From Lumnitzera littorea (taxonomy: Eukaryota; Streptophyta; Magnoliopsida; Myrtales; Combretaceae), in NCBI GenBank assembly GCA_024138015.1, contig JAMXBB010000008.1, positions 42,286,353-42,350,352 on the forward strand: 64,000 nt of DNA. The letters run 5' to 3'. Of the stretch, positions 35,268 through 50,200 are shown piece by piece; the stretch's first letter is position 1; each line of letters opens with the position of its first letter. The notes under the pieces are model-generated. The model was not told where the DNA came from. It saw only the letters and a program-made list of their open reading frames with translations, and did not search any database. Position numbers and translations under genes: made by a program.

Positions 35268-38200
35268 TCACCAGTTGAAGCTAATAGACTCGAAATGCAA
35301 ATTGCTGGCAAGGCCAGATGAACAGATCGATGCAACTTCATGTCTCATCTCCTTCGGACCACAAACAAGAACCCCTGTGCTGGATCCTTTGCAGTCAAGC
35401 AGCAATGCTGTCAACCACCAAAACCTCCATTTGAGTGAGTTACTACACATTTAAAAAAAAAAAGAAAAAAGAAAAAAGAAAAAGACTGTAAATTTTAAAA
35501 TAGGATTAGTATACTTCATGTTTGAATTGTAGTAATCTCGATACTGTCACAAATAAGTGATGGAGTGGTCAACATGTGAAAAACACGAACCTACTGTGAT
35601 TAAAAGGAGCTTACTCTTGAGATCAGGTCTTCCTCCAAAGAGTACATTGGTAATCTGTGCAAGGGACTGATGCGGGAGGCTTTCTAGTTCCTTATCAGCA
35701 TTGGATGACCACGAATTTGGAGACTTTGCTTGGTTTGATCTTTCCATATTCTCCATCTTCATTGCTTCTTTGGCATTATGTCGCTTGTTCCAAAGAACAG
35801 CTACGCTACCCGCGATGCCAATGCAGGAACACATAACTAGGAGGTTGATTATGGCTTGTGCAGAAGCTGAGAAGTATCTCTCCTCATTGTGATCTATGGG
35901 ATAAATGTAGTAACGCGTGATGATCCCGATCAATACGAGAAACATCACAAAAGAAACCGATATGACAGCACCTAACCACAACCAACCATTAGGACCTAAA
36001 ATGGCTGAGAATGGTACATCGTTTGGGTTCGGCTTGAGCCACAAGGTTCTGATCTGTTTTTTCGATTCGGTGTTGGGTGCCTGTTCCCTTGTCACATAGG
36101 CCTCAATCTTTAGCTGTACATTGGAGAAATCCGAGGGGGTTCCGGAAATTGGAAGTATAAGGTCAAGCATGGCGAGATCGTTGGCGTTTCTAAAGGCAGA
36201 TATTAGGATGATTTGCGGTGTCTTGCAATTCAATGTTCTGCTCATGAACGTGAACTCTCGGATGATGGAGATGAATGGAGCAATGCCGCTGCCTCCGCTC
36301 ACCATCACTAGTTTATCATGCCTGCCAAAAACACTACATAGTAGAGTAACTATTGCAATCCAGAGAAGATAAAAATGTTTCTCGTCCCCATTCTTACTCG
36401 CCATCCATATCCTGCCCGTTAGCTATTGCCATCCATGAAAACAACAAGTGGGAAAGGGGACTAGTGATTGATAGAGACACACAGAGAAATGCTGAGGGGG
36501 TGTTTCTTTTCGCGTTTGTTGTAATCAAAGCTTTATAATTGTTAAATATGATCGTAATTTTGAGAAATTATATCATGACAATATTCGACCATTCTAAAAC
36601 TTTGACTATTAAAATGTAACAAAAGAATTTTTCGAAAAAAGATGGCAAAACTTTGTCCCTTAAGAGCTCACTTGGTTTCTTCTTGGCATGTACGAACCTG
36701 AGGAAATGAGTGGAAACGGGTCCATAGGGTCCTTCAACTGCAGCCTCGAGATGCTGGATTGATGGAGAAGATGAAAGCATCTGGTAAAGCTTGTGAGACC
36801 AGCTTCCTTCATTTTTGATGATGACACTTAGATTATCTTGGTCCAAATTGCTATTAGAAGAGATGGTGAAAGGGTGCCATTGAAGTTTGGATATGCTTGG
36901 GATGTTTAGGAGCATGATGCTTGTGGGATTATATCTCAAACCTGCCCAAGTAATTAAATAGCAAAAAAAGTCGAACACAAATTTCCCATTGTAGGATTCC
37001 ATTACTGCCAACAACAAAAGGAATGTAGGGCAATTTGCCGATGTTCAAATTATTCCTAAACATTCGGAAAAATTACGCTGAAATCTCTTGAAAACTATCA
37101 GATATTTCAAATTCCGAATATAATACTTGTATCGGTTGAAAAACATTGATACTACCAAAATTTCTTCCTTAATGCATTACCAACTCAACTCTTTCATAAT
37201 AATGTACATTTAATACTTTCTTTTTCTTTTTTCTTTTTTTTTTTTTTTTGAGTTTCTTGATTGTTTAAACATTTCAACAGTTAATATGAATTAGCATAAC
37301 TGCAATTGTACATTGCCACAAAAATTCAACTTCCATCAGCATTGTGGTAGACACTTGCATTGTCAACAATTTTCAAAAAATATGACATTGTTATATTGAA
37401 AATTCAGGATGCCATTATGATCTTTCCTAAATATTTTAATTGAGGTCTAAATTAATTAAAATTTAGGATTCATTTACGTAGTTTTTTTATTTGTGTATAC
37501 GTGCTATAACACACCTATGTAAAATAAACTAAATTACAAGTTTTTAGGAAGGGTTATGATTAATTGAGTAAGAATATGATCATGACCTGGGCACTTGGAG
37601 AAGTTAAGTTCAAGAGTGTCGGGGGGCAAAATTCGAGCAGAAACTACAGCAATCCTTTGCCTGGATTGAAGAAACCTCAAATATCGATCGACAAGAAAAA
37701 GATAGAACCCCGGGAACATGATATAAGAGTAGGAGATCCGAACATGGAGGACAAAGAAGAGCATGAAGAAAACGTAGAGGTAATGAGTGTAAAAGAAGAG
37801 CTCAAACATCCTTCTTCTTATCCGAGGAAATGTTGTCAACCAGAGGCCTAATCCAGCAAGTAATGATATCTCTCCTGCCAAGTTTGATATCTTTGTCTTA
37901 TCCCATTGAATCATCTGGATTGAACCAAAGGCAACCAGGTTAGTTGTGCAAGGCTTCAACAAAATCAATGTTTTTCAAACATAATTTTTTTTTTTTTTTT
38001 GAGAAAAATATATTATTATCAAAATTTTCCAGGTCGTGCTACTCGTTACTTTTGGTAGTAAGTGATTGTCACAGACAAAATTGCATTTCATGGTCAAAGA
38101 TAGGATGAAGCATTTGTAGAAATTATTCATCGAAAAAGAGGATAATGATTCTGATTTTTAAAATGAAGAAATTCTTATTATCAATTAGTATTGATAGATT

Positions 38201-41200
38201 GTTACCTTCATCGTAACTTACTATTATAAGATATTAATATCTATAAACCTTTTGAATATTAGTAAAATTTATAAATCTTAAAATTCTAAATTTAAGTGGT
38301 TCTTCAAGTCAAATTTGAGTTTAATTCGATTCTGAGTTTAAATTTAAACTTAATATCGTCTTGTTCTATTCAATTGTTTAGTTGCTAATATGATTGTGGC
38401 TTCAAGTAGTAGGTATTGTTAAACCTAAACTGGATAATTGATATGGATATATAAAGGGATTAAAAAAAAAAAGAGAAAGCTAGATCCAATTGGAAATTAA
38501 ATCTAAGTTAAGCTGCGGTCGAGCATGAACATGAACATGATTGAATTGTAAGACTATTACGAATATCAAATGGCAAAAATACTCGGCCTTACCAAATTAT
38601 ATGAAATACTGGTAAAGATTGGAAATAATTTGACGTCGTTTATGTAAACTTTACATTAATCAACCAGAAATGAGCAATGACACAGTTATCTTCTGATAAG
38701 GAATAAAATAATTTGCAATTAGTGTAGTGCATTGTTGTCCCTACAGCTATCTACAAAATTCCAAACACGAGAAATGATTAGGAACTAGGGAGCCCATGTG
38801 AAAGGTATGCCTCCCTCTCTTTATTTTAACGTGAAAGTAGCCATCTTTCACGAATTGTCTTAGCATCATTCACTTTCTGTCTTCTTCTTTTATTCTGTGG
38901 CTGCAGTCTATTGGTTAAATAATACAATCCAGTAACAGTAACAGTAGATTCTTCAATTTTAGAATTGGAAGCTATACGGTCAAAACCTTCAAATCATCCT
39001 AAAACTGGCAGTTATAGAACTAATCTATAAAACTTTTAATTAAATTTTTATAATATCTAAATCTCGAGGTAAAAGATATAGAAATATCGTATCATACCGT
39101 ATTTATATCATATCTCATACAAGTAAGCTCTAAAAATTATATTTATAATTTATACTCTGTTATCGTTAATACTTACTTAAAACTTACTAAATTAAAAAAG
39201 GTATTATAAGATATATGATAATATAAGGTTATCCGCTCATTCTTACAATTCAAAATGATAGGGTACGTAAATTCTTCTAATTACTTATTTTCTTGTCTTT
39301 TTTTAATTTCACTGGGGCAGGATACAAATAATATTATACTTTATGCACGTAATAAATAAAGATGAGATGTATATTAGAATTTCGTATTGTTGTAAGTCTT
39401 CATCACTAAACCTTAGTACTTTTCAAGAATTAAAAAAAAAAAAAAGATTTCATTATGAAAAACTCAATGAACTAAAAGTTATTAGCATAATAATATCTTC
39501 ATTGTCTTGTTCCTGTAGCGACTTGTTTGCCTTTGTTCTAATTATGCAACTTAAAATATTCGACATTGTGTTCTCTCCAATTAGTGCCGCGGGTATATGG
39601 TGCAACGTTTTTATTATTATAATAAAGCCAGGAAAAAAAAAAAAATTCTAACACAGGGTACAATGCTGTGGATGAAAACCATGAAGATCTCTCCTACATT
39701 TTTTTTAGTTTTCTTTTTTATTTTCTCATTTATATGGAATTTTTCTAGACTAAAAATCTTGTATTTTATTCCATGATTGTACGTGAACGTATAAGCGATC
39801 CATATGTCTTCGACATTTCTTTTAATTGTTTTATAAGTATTAAATGTACTTATATTTCCATATGGTTGCTCTAATGAAATTATGCTCGAGTAAATTAAAA
39901 AAAAAAAAATACTATTTTCAGGTAAATTTATATAAAGATCTGTTTCGAATCTTAAATTGACTCAAGCCTTTCTTAAGTGGGCTTGAATCAACTGTTGAAC
40001 TGTTGGGTCTCAAGGCTCTAAGCGGTTCAACCATTACAATTTATCAAATTGACGAGACAGTAGTTTAAGATTAAGCCAATTAAAAAAATTTAAATATATA
40101 TATATATATATACTATAAATAATATATAATATACTATATATATATAAGACAAACAAGTATATAGTATATGTAATATATAATGATTAATATACTATATATA
40201 TATACTATAATATAAATATAAACTATATATAATATAACATCATATATTCATATTTATACGGTTTAAATAAATTATTTTGGGATAAAAAAAAATTGAACCA
40301 AAAATAAAATATTTTCTTTTGATTAACTACATAAAGTTTTAGATTTAGTTAGAAAAAAAAAAGATGAATAATCTATAAATTATTTATAATAATTAAGGAG
40401 ATTTCGAAAAAGCAAAAAAAAAAAAAGAAAAAAGTCACTTGTTTAAACAAATTAACTTAAACCCAACCTCTTAAGTTGGTCCTGATTCATTCTCTTATCG
40501 ACTTGTAAACTGATGGTTCCTAGTTGGATCGGTCCTATTAACATATCTGCATTCAGCCAAGAAGCTGTCATGCTCGGTGAGAATCTAATTCCTAGTAGTA
40601 GAGAGTGAATACATCTGCCCCCACAAAGTCTACACAATAAATGAATTGTTCACTTAATGACGCTCGGTGCATGCAAACATGTCCGCTTACGGATTTTGGA
40701 AAACACACGGCTACACCCTAACAGCACACGTGCTACATTCCTACCACGTGCCACAAAAAGCAATAACATTAGCATATATAATTCTTCAGCTTACTTCTAA
40801 TCTAATTTTAAATTCCTTTTTTTTTTTTTGGTTGTAATTATTGAAAAAGATTCTAGGGTTAAAGGCAGTTAGAAAGCCGTTGAAATTAATTGATTAGATG
40901 GTTCAATAAACTGAACCGTAGATACATTAATCTGATAATTAATATGTTACTATTATTCAGGTTCAATATTGACCACGCATGATTCTAAGTACACTAATCA
41001 TGATACTATTTTGAATCGTGATAAGCAATTGGGGTGATTATCAGCCGTTCCAACTCTAAAAAGTGTGAGGAAATGAAATTTTTTAAAAAGTTACCTCGGA
41101 CCAACGGTTATCAGCAATCCAAGCAACGATGTAAGAAAGACCATGAGCTGTGAAGAGGGTCATGACAATGTGTCCCACCCATATATGGTACTTGATGCTT

Positions 41201-42617
41201 CCTTCCGATGTTAACCCAAAGAATGGCAATATCGACGACCCCCGGCTCACCGGATAAAATAGCAACGCTAGTCCTATGTTGCCTACTACTCCCAGATAGA
41301 AACCTGCAATTTCTAATTTAATTTGCCACCTGCCAATTTGCCATGTGTTATAAATCCTATGATGTTTTGGAATTTGTCTTACTTATTAGTCACACTCACA
41401 CTGTAATTAAAGATATGTACGAATAGGCACTTTAAAAATTGAACTTAAAAAAGAGATTGAAAGGAATTAAAATGAATACGTCCGTCCGATTGTCTTTAAG
41501 TAAATTAAGAAAGATAGAATGGTCAATAATCTTACATTTTCTCACTTGGGATAGCGGATCCATGATTGGCTCCTCTATCCTTAGCGAAGCGATTGACATT
41601 TTGGAGATACGTGCATAAGGACCAAACCACAAGTGCCATGAACATGAGAAGGAAGGCCAACTCAGTGCTTGACACTATTCCTAAAGGACCTTTCACCAGC
41701 ATCGGCTGCTTCCAAAATGCTTTGACATCATTCTTCTTTTTCCTATTGCCACGTGTAACGGTTGATTATTAGAAGTTCCAATGACAAAGAGAAAACGGAG
41801 GACAAAAACTCTGTTGGAACGAATTCAATAATTCCATAAGAAAGCTTTTATTATCCATTTAGTTAGTTATGTCTTTTGTCTTTCGATGGAGAAAAATAAG
41901 AAAACTGGTAAGATTTTCATTATTAACATTCGCGTTTTGAAACACGAAGAAAAGAAAACGATTAAGTAATATTAATTTATATCAAGATAACTCCATGGAA
42001 GAATTACATACATACCTTCCGAATTTGATGTTCTGGTGGATTTTGTTGCCCAAATGGAGATACACACAGCTTAGTGAAGCAACAAGGAGAATTGGAGATG
42101 TGAACATCAATAGTGTAACACCTGTTGTTGCGGTTGCGTTAATTAAGCTGAAATTAGTTTACTACATATGTATTCACTATTCAATATAAATAAACATTCA
42201 AAAAGGGTTAAAAACTATCACGAATTCCACAAGAATGTTTGTACTATGTGATACTTTACACGACACATTTGTGACAAATTTCATGACAACTTACACTAAA
42301 AATCTTCACCATCTTCTCTAATAGCAGCACTTCACTAACCAAAGTAATCTAAGATGTACATGTTTATGAATTATGTCTAAATGGAGTGAGAGAGAACTGA
42401 TGATGTTTTTAGTTTTACCTTGTTTCCCGAAGAACGTAGAAGAGCCAGCCATCTTCCTGAGATTTTTGAGATAGAAATTCCTATATCTACGAGTGGGCAT
42501 CACTATCCAGATTACTAAAGAAACCATGCAAATCGCCATGATTAAAACCCAAATTGCTTTTCTTGCTAACGCAACCCCAAGAGAAGGTGATCTTTTCTGT
42601 GCCCTTTCACCGCCCAT
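35268..42617 (-). CDS. FRO: Ferric-chelate reductase, FRO2 type, copy A, 8 exons
   Basis: Exons on minus: 42617-42419, 42121-42016, 41742-41536, 41329-41095, 37914-37587, 36941-36698, 36321-35615, 35407-35268. They join in phase to 721 codons plus a stop, close to Arabidopsis FRO2. The enzyme passes electrons from cytosolic NADPH through FAD and two haems to Fe(III) or Cu(II) chelates outside the membrane. Visible signatures are an N-terminal membrane segment (about 20-42), haem-ligand histidine pairs at 219/233 and 293/306, the FAD motif HPFT at 381-384, and NADPH-site motifs GPYGP (429-433) and GGSGI (449-453). Two late membrane segments follow (about 560-640), with ITRYYIYPIDHN between them. 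The C-terminus is HFESISFNW. Exon 5 ends at a weak donor (CAG|GTCATG), and intron 4 is 3.2 kb. It is a tandem duplicate of the gene at 57720-63889. Assignment to FRO2 rather than FRO1/4/5 is not resolved. Confidence 0.92.
37915..41094 (-). other. Intron 4 of FRO copy A (3.2 kb)
   Basis: This intron is AT-rich, with an extended (TA)n-type stretch at about 40090-40250 and several A runs. No coding domain was recognised. A CACGTG (G-box) lies at about 40745 and another CACGTG-like site nearby (acacgtgct, about 40727); any role is speculative. Confidence 0.6.
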
Positions 42618-44461
42618 GTTCTTTCCTTTCCTTTCCTTTCCTTTCCTTTTTTTTTTTAATATGTATATGTGAGAGAGAGAAAATTTATTGAATATCTAGT
42701 AAGCTTCAGATTCCATATGGAAATAAATGTGGGGATGTAAGATGAAGGTGTCTATTTATAAGAAGACGAAGAGTCTTATAAGAGAATGTGAAAATAATTA
42801 AAAATAAATAAATAAAGAACTTGGTAGAGGATATCTACAGCCAAAGGACACAAGAGTGTTGGTTCTGGTTCGGTTGTGGTCCATGATAAGGAAGTACAAA
42901 TTTAATGGGAAAATAAAATAAAATGTCTTCAGACTCCAACAATCATGTACAGGAAAATGTCGATCATCACCATATTATTCGGAGATCCTATGGTTGTATT
43001 TATTTAGCAGTTGATAATGTTTGGACAAGCTTACATCTTAGTTAGAAATGTCTAACGATTCGCATCTAAGACCAATTGAATTTTCTAATAAGTTTATGCT
43101 AACCAACATCAATAATATTCTCTAGAAAGGTAAAAAAAAAAAAGAAGAAGAAGAAAACATATGGAAAAATAAAGTTTTTTACTAATTTTTAATTAAGTGC
43201 TCATGAGATCTCAAAACCCACCTTCAAGTAGGTGAGTTTCTCTTGTAATTATTATTATTTTTTTAATTTTGTTTTATAATGTATGTCATACCTATTAAGG
43301 TAGGCAAGTGAGTTGTATAAATATTTACGAGGCACAATCCATCACGATTTACCTCAAGGTTAGGGTATAGGTGATCACCATTTGTGTTTTAGATTTGGTG
43401 AAGGAGAGTGGGTGGTGGTTATCTACCTTAGGCATTGGGATGGTTGACTAAAGCCTCTTTAGATTTTAAAAAATCTTAAATTGTTCTTTTGTAATATATT
43501 CTTTCCACACTTATTACATTATCAAACTAAATATATTTTTTAATATTATTTTATTAATTTAACTATTGTAAATCTATTGAAAGTTGACACATGTTGCTAA
43601 TTTATAGTGATAAAATATAGGTGTGTAAACTGTTAAAAACAAAGGCACATATATAAAAACTTATTAATAAAAGATGAAGACCCAAATATGTAAAGATGTA
43701 ATTGACCTTTTTATTTGTTTACTTTTTTTCCTTAAAGTGAATTGTATACTACATACGTTATAATATTCCTTAGTGTGTTAACTTGGAGGAAATGATTATT
43801 TTATCCCTTTCCTTACTCCTTAAAATGAGTTTATTACATTGTTCAATTTTTAAATTGAGAATCCCAATTCCATATCCGAACCTAAGAATCCTAAGCGTAA
43901 AGAGAAAAGACCTTCCTTGCCCCTTTTCTTGTTCTTCTTCTCTTAATAATGTTCTTAACACCATTATAGTCCTTGATAGCAACCAAGACCACCTTCGATG
44001 GACTACACGACAGCAACTAAGCAATTACGATAGTACAAAACCTTCTTTGTAACATCTGGGAGGTTGTCATTGCATGAGGAGGTGTCACTTGTGGTAGTTG
44101 GTTTCGAATTCATTCGATCTTCAAACTTTGATCCGAAACTTTATTTGATGATCTTTTGCAAAAGTTTCCCCTTTTCCTAATCTATGAGCCCCACTAAGGC
44201 CTCGAAGTTTTAGATAGAGAAATGGACTGCTCTTTGAAGTTTTAGGGAGATGAGTGTTCTTTTTTGATTTGATTCGGTACTTTTGGAACGAAATTGATTT
44301 TGTGTTCTTGTTTTCCATACTCTAATCTTTATAAAAACACCATTAGATTAAGTTTTACAAATGTTTCCTTATTTGAATTAGATCGAATTTCTTAAACTTG
44401 GAAACCTTAATCATTAAAGTGAAAATTAAAAGAAAGAGAAGAGATGAGAGGAGAGACAAGA
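42618..44461 (-). promoter_or_regulatory. Upstream region of FRO copy A
   Basis: On minus, the leader just before the start codon carries five GGAAA-type repeats (42620-42650). A TATA box lies at 42751-42760. Further upstream the sequence is AT-rich, and no gene was recognised; the overlapping open frames at 43770-44052 on both strands are not convincing. The copia element begins 1.85 kb upstream of the start codon. Confidence 0.5.
42751..42760 (-). promoter_or_regulatory. TATA box of FRO copy A
   Basis: The minus strand reads TATAAATAGA about 135 bases before the FRO copy A start codon, a good match to plant TATA boxes and at a sensible distance for a short leader. Confidence 0.65.
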
Positions 44462-44466
44462 GAAGA

Positions 44467-44696
44467 TGTTAAGTTAGTTATTTATTTACATGTGTCTGTA
44501 GTTTATTGGTCCACTTGTATTTCTGTTATTGGTTTAGTTGTTGTAATTAGTTAGACAGCTGTACAAATAGTTGAACTGATACTTTGTAGTTTTAGTTTTC
44601 ATTTTTTGCAATCTGATATACAATAGCATTGTTCTTTACATCTTCCTCATAGTAATAGAAGTTCATCCACATTACTAATATTCTAGTTCCCTCACA
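44467..44696 (+). repeat. 5' LTR of the copia element
   Basis: This is a 230-bp direct repeat of 53767-53996, of equal length and with roughly 20 substitutions by eye. It starts TGTTAAGTTAG and ends TTCCCTCACA. Confidence 0.88.
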
Positions 44697-44779
44697 TTAG
44701 GTTCTCTCTATATTTCATCAATTTTTTGTGATTCATCATTCACTGTTTTCTTTTGCACCTTCGTATTACCTATGCAATT

Positions 44780-47257
44780 TGTATGATCAAGGACGAGTAG
44801 TTCAGTAGAAAGTTCTATTATACATCAAGGTGATGCAATTGCAATGGATATATTTCATCCTTTGATAATTCATCTATGATAATTGGAAATTTGATTTTTA
44901 TCGGTATGAACTATCTCACATGGAGTCGTATCGTTTGTATGGGTTTGGGGGCTAAGCTTAAGCTAGGTTTTATTAATGGAACAGTGGCTAAGCAAAATGA
45001 TATTTCACCAAATCTAATTCGTTGGACACGAAATGATTATATGGTTTGTTGTTGGTTGTTGAATTCCATGAGTCTAGAAATTTCACAAAATTTTTTATAT
45101 GTGAATTTTGCTTTTGATCTATGGAAAGAAGTAAGAGAACAATACGGTCAAGGTAATGGTCCATTAATTTTCCAATTACAATATGAAATTACGAATCTTA
45201 AACAAGGTAATCTTACTGTCAGCATATATTACAACAAACTTAAGAGAATTTGGGATGAAATTTAAGCCTCGAATAGTTATGCTTCATGTGAATGTGGACG
45301 CATTACGTATTATACATGTGCTGTGCTCAAGCGAATTGTTAATTTTGAAGCTCAAGGAAGGTTAATGCAGTTCTTAATGGGTTTAAATGAGGGATTTGAA
45401 GCTGTGCGTATTCAAATCTTATCTATGGAACCCTTACTTACGGTTAATCACACTTTTTATCTTGTCCAACAAGTCGAAAAGCAAAAATAGATCACTGGAT
45501 CTTTGGTTACTAATCTTGAAAGTTCTGCATATACTATGAACAAGAATACAGTGTTTACTGATAAGAGAAAGGGTAGAATTCTTGGTGGAGGCAAGTTGAT
45601 TTGTAGATATTGTAAGGCCAACGGACATACTAAGGAAAATTGTTTTCAACTAATTGGACATCCAGAATGGTACAAAGGAAAGAGGATTATTAAGTCACAA
45701 TCAAGAATGGTTGCTGCAATAGAATCAAATGGATCACATCATGGTTTAGTAGATTTACCTTTTGATTGTCCTTCTGATGTTACAGGTAGACAGAATGTAT
45801 GTAATGCGGCATTGAATCCAGTTGAGATTTAGAATATTTCTCAGGAAGTATTGAAGATGATGAAAGGAAAGCAGTTTTCTAATGACATAAGTTTAGTTGT
45901 GAATGCGGCTACAACTGTTGAATTTGCAGGTACATCTAATTCTTTTCAAACTTTTAGTCTTGTGAATAATAATATTTGTTCTTGGATTGTTGATAGTGGT
46001 GTTACTAATCACATTATTCCATATTCCAACTTACTTTCTAATACTTAGCAGCTCTCTAAACCAATTGTTGTTCATTTACTTGATGGAACCTCTAAATTTA
46101 TACACCTTATTGGATTTGTTCGCATCACATACAGTTTTGTTCTCCACAAAGTGCTCCATATACTAGATTTTACACATAATCTTTTATCTGTTTACAAAGC
46201 CATTGTTGATAACCCACTTATAGTCACCATTAATCCCATCTCCTTATACTTTTAGGACCAGAAAACTAAGGAGACTATAGCTACTGCACAAGCTCATAAC
46301 GGGCTGTTTATTTTACATACATCAACAGATTCTTCATGTGCTCTGGCACATCCTGTTTCTTTTCTTACTACTTTGACTTTGTTATGTAATAAACTAGAGG
46401 ATTTATACTTGTTGCATGCTCACTTAGGCCGTTGTTCACTCGGCAAATTCTTACATACTCATGATTGTCACCTAACAGATATTTCTCACTTCTCATGTGA
46501 GACTTGCCATAAATCTAGGTTTCATAGACTTACTTGTAATCACTCATTCAATCATTCTCATCTAATACACATTGATGTTTGAAGACCTTATAAGACCCCT
46601 ACCTTTTCTGGTGCTTCATACTTTCTTACCATATTAGATGATTGCACTCATAGTATATGGACATATTTGTTGCATAATAAATCTTAAGTTTTACATATCC
46701 TTTCCAAATTTCTTTCATGTGTCAAATCACTTTTCCGTTGTTCTAAAGTTCATACAATCAGACTATGGTACATAATTTTTATCCTATTAGTGTCAAGCAT
46801 TATTCGATAGTTTAGGAATTGTGCATTAGCAAACTACCATATATACCTCGCAACAAAATGGCCGTATGGAATGTAAACATAGGCACATTCTGGATATTGT
46901 CCGAACATTGTTGATTTATGCTAATTTACTTAAATTTTTTTGGGGAGAGTATATTTTGACTGCCACCTATCTCATAAATAAAATGCCCATGGAACTTTTT
47001 GGATGGAAATCACCATATGAATTGTTGTTTGGAACAAAGCTTGACTACAACCATCTTTGTATCATGGGATGCTTATGTTTTGTTGCTTCACATCCTTCTA
47101 ATAGAGATAAATTTGATTCTCGTAGAGTTAAGTGTATCTTCTTAGGATATGCAAGTGGTCATAAAGCATATAAAGTTTATGATATTGGTGCTAAAAAACT
47201 TCTAATTAGTAGGGATGTCATTTTCCTCGAAGATACCTTTCCCTATAAGGAGCCTTC
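44780..47257 (+). pseudogene. Copia gag-protease-integrase, broken by stops
   Basis: The gag domain (about 44870-45500) holds MNYLTWSRIV and LKQGNLTVSIYYNKLKRIWD. A CCHC zinc knuckle, CRYCKANGHTKENC, lies at about 45602-45643. The aspartic-protease motif SWIVDSGVTNHI is at about 45980-46015. A GAG-pre-integrase zinc-binding region (about 46410-46550: HAHLGRCSLGKFL, then CETCHKSRFH) is followed by integrase remnants to 47257, including YLINKMPMELFGWKSPYELL. At least six in-frame stops occur, several at positions where the family has glutamine. The frame is cut at 47257 by the nested solo LTR and resumes at 50872. Confidence 0.8.
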
Positions 47258-50200
47258 TGTCAGGACCCTAAAGGGGGCTTAGTAGGATTATCTAAAATTT
47301 CCATAACATGTGTGCACCCATGATATGAAAACCGTCTTGTAAGTCAGAGATTGTAAGACTCTACATAATTAATCACTAAGGTTACTAATTTTTAAGTAAT
47401 TAATTTACTGTAAAATACAAATATAAATAACTATGGGTGTTCGATATCCCATAGTTTCTCAGAACCATAGAAAATCGGTATCTCCCACCAAATAATAGGA
47501 CAGGATATGCCAACATTATAAAACTGTAGGTAGAATTAAATTATATTAAATTCTAACATGTGAATATTTTCTACAAGGAGTGTTTATGTATCATTTATAA
47601 AAATCTTAACTAATCCTAACACTAATGTACATATCTTCATCTCGCCCTCAGCACTCAAGACTTATCCCAATCCTATCGTATGTAAACCTGCAAAAGAAAG
47701 ACTATTGGGAAATAAGCTACAAGAGCTTAGTGAGCTATTCCTCATACCATACTGGCAAACAAGTTATCAAACAAATTTTTACAACCATATGAATGCATGT
47801 ACACATAGAATGCCAAACAATATATGCAGTTGACCGGTACTGCATATAATATCGGATTTTAACGCCCTCCGAGATAACGGTTGGAGATTCATCTGCACCA
47901 ATCACGACTGGGCTCTAGCACTTGGGTTTTTACCCATAACTTTGAATTCCGTATTTTACAAAAACACATTTCCATTTCTAAAAATCCAATAGTTCACAAA
48001 GTCCTAGGCTTAGCAGTGAGGTGACCCCCGTAGTCCACACTTACACCCTACAGCGGTGGTCTCTAAACGCGACCCCCAACCACCCACGGTTAGCATTTCC
48101 GGCGCCAATAGAACCCGCGAGCCAAGGGTAGGGTCTTATTGTACCCATGCTCCTACACGGTACAAATCAAATCATGTGGGAATCCATCCCTCCAAGGCCC
48201 TTCATTACCAACCGCGTGAAGTGACGGCCAGAATAAGTAATGCGATGTATGGATAATGCATGACCCTTTTGATTCGAGATAAGTCAAATATAATTAGGTC
48301 AAATTATAAGGCGATCAATTAATATCAGCAAACCATCCAAATCATATAAAAATCAATCATACCATCAAATCATCAATTATCGTATTTAACAATATTTTTT
48401 ATAACAATCAATCAATATCAAGCACACGCATATCCCGAAAACCCCATGCATCAAGTTATTGATATTCAATTTAAGTGTACTAACTACAAGCACAAACAAG
48501 TATAGAGTCATCGGGAGTACTCACTTGACTATGAAGACTCGCTTTAGTTGTAATAACCGATCGGGAGATCTTCGCCCTCGTCGGGATCACCTGATCATTA
48601 CGAGATAACAAGGATAATAAGTAGTTGACTTAACTAATGGTTCTAGACATCTACCTATCTAATTCTACTTAGATTACTATCGGCCCTTATTTGATTAAAC
48701 CTAATTGCTAATCGTACGTAACTTTTTCATTTTATTTTCAATATTTACGAATTTATAATCGTTTTTCATCGTTTTCAAACGTACATTCATACGGTAATGT
48801 CCGTTTTGGACGTTAAGACCCGTGTTTTATGATATGGGCTAAATTTATTGAAATTTTATCTTATTGAAGTTTAATTATTCTTATTGCTTATGTTTATGCC
48901 CTAGTTTAGGATTTAATGATTGAATTAGCTATTTGATTCTTACACTTAGGAAATTTTACATTAGTGCTACTAATTCACATACTTGATTAAGTTTAATTCA
49001 ATCTAAGAGGTATATTAGGGTTTAAGGAATTTTCGACTTCTAAATACACGTATATATCTATGTTATGTGTTTATGTAATCTTATTATTTCTTCTATTATA
49101 AACCCATGCTTACATCATCACTTATGTAACCAATTGATGATGTCATGGCTTATGTAATGCTTAGATGATGTCATGGCTTATGTAATCCATTTATTACATG
49201 TAAATATATATGTCATTAAGTACTTATACATACACATATGTTATATACCTACCTACACTCATAACATACTAATATGTATACTTATGTACTTATACTTTAT
49301 ATATACATATACTTATACATCTACTTAGGTTTATACCTACTCATATACCTATACGGTTGGATACGTATTTTTATATACAAATTCGTATGCCTTATTTATC
49401 CTCTTAAGGAATCTTCACAATTTCATTCTTTTTGTATTTTAAGGGTATATTTAACATGGCATATGTATGTATAGTTAGTAGATGTCCAAATCGAGGTTGT
49501 GTACATAATGAAAACTTATGTATAAAGATATTTATACATGTATATCTCTAGCATACCCTTATGTATACCTACTCAAAGACATGTACACATGCATCTTCTT
49601 CCATTGCCTAAAGGATTCTACACTTCCATATGTAAAGATTGAAACTTTAAGCCTAAATCAATCATATATATAAACACAACACATAACCTAACCTTTTCTC
49701 CTTCTAACTAGTAAAGAGGATGAAGTAAGACATAAATACATAATAGTATATCTTAAGTTGCCCTTGACTATGGATGAAATGGTTGAAAAGGAAAGAAAAA
49801 TGAAAGGGGAAAGGAAGCTCACGGCATGGAGAATGTTTTTGTTTTGTTTCTTTTTCTTTGTTTTGCTTATGGAAGAAGGAGAATGGTGGGGTCTAGAAGG
49901 GGAGATGTATGGACGGCAATTTAAGGGAAGAAGGAAAAAGAAATGCAAAAGGAAAGGAAAAGAAAAGAAAGGAAATCATGAGAAGAAGATATTTTTTTCC
50001 TAATGAAAGAGACACTTTTATTGACTTTTCAAAGTGTTGACTTGGTCAACCCTTTGACTTTGGTCAACATGTGTTGACTTGGTTAACTCTCCTTAAGCAT
50101 ATGTAAATTTGTGTATATAATGTAGAGATTAAGGGAAATTAAGGGGGAAATGAAGGAAATGAGAGGAAATGAGGTATTTAATTAATTGATTAGTAAACAT

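Noticed and set aside
37564..37851. 95-codon plus-strand open frame
   Set aside because: It is the antisense shadow of FRO copy A exon 5; the same kind of shadow appears at 59373-59561 over copy B.
43770..44052. Overlapping open frames of 84 and 89 codons on both strands
   Set aside because: There is no recognisable domain, no splice context, and neither strand looks more coding than the other.
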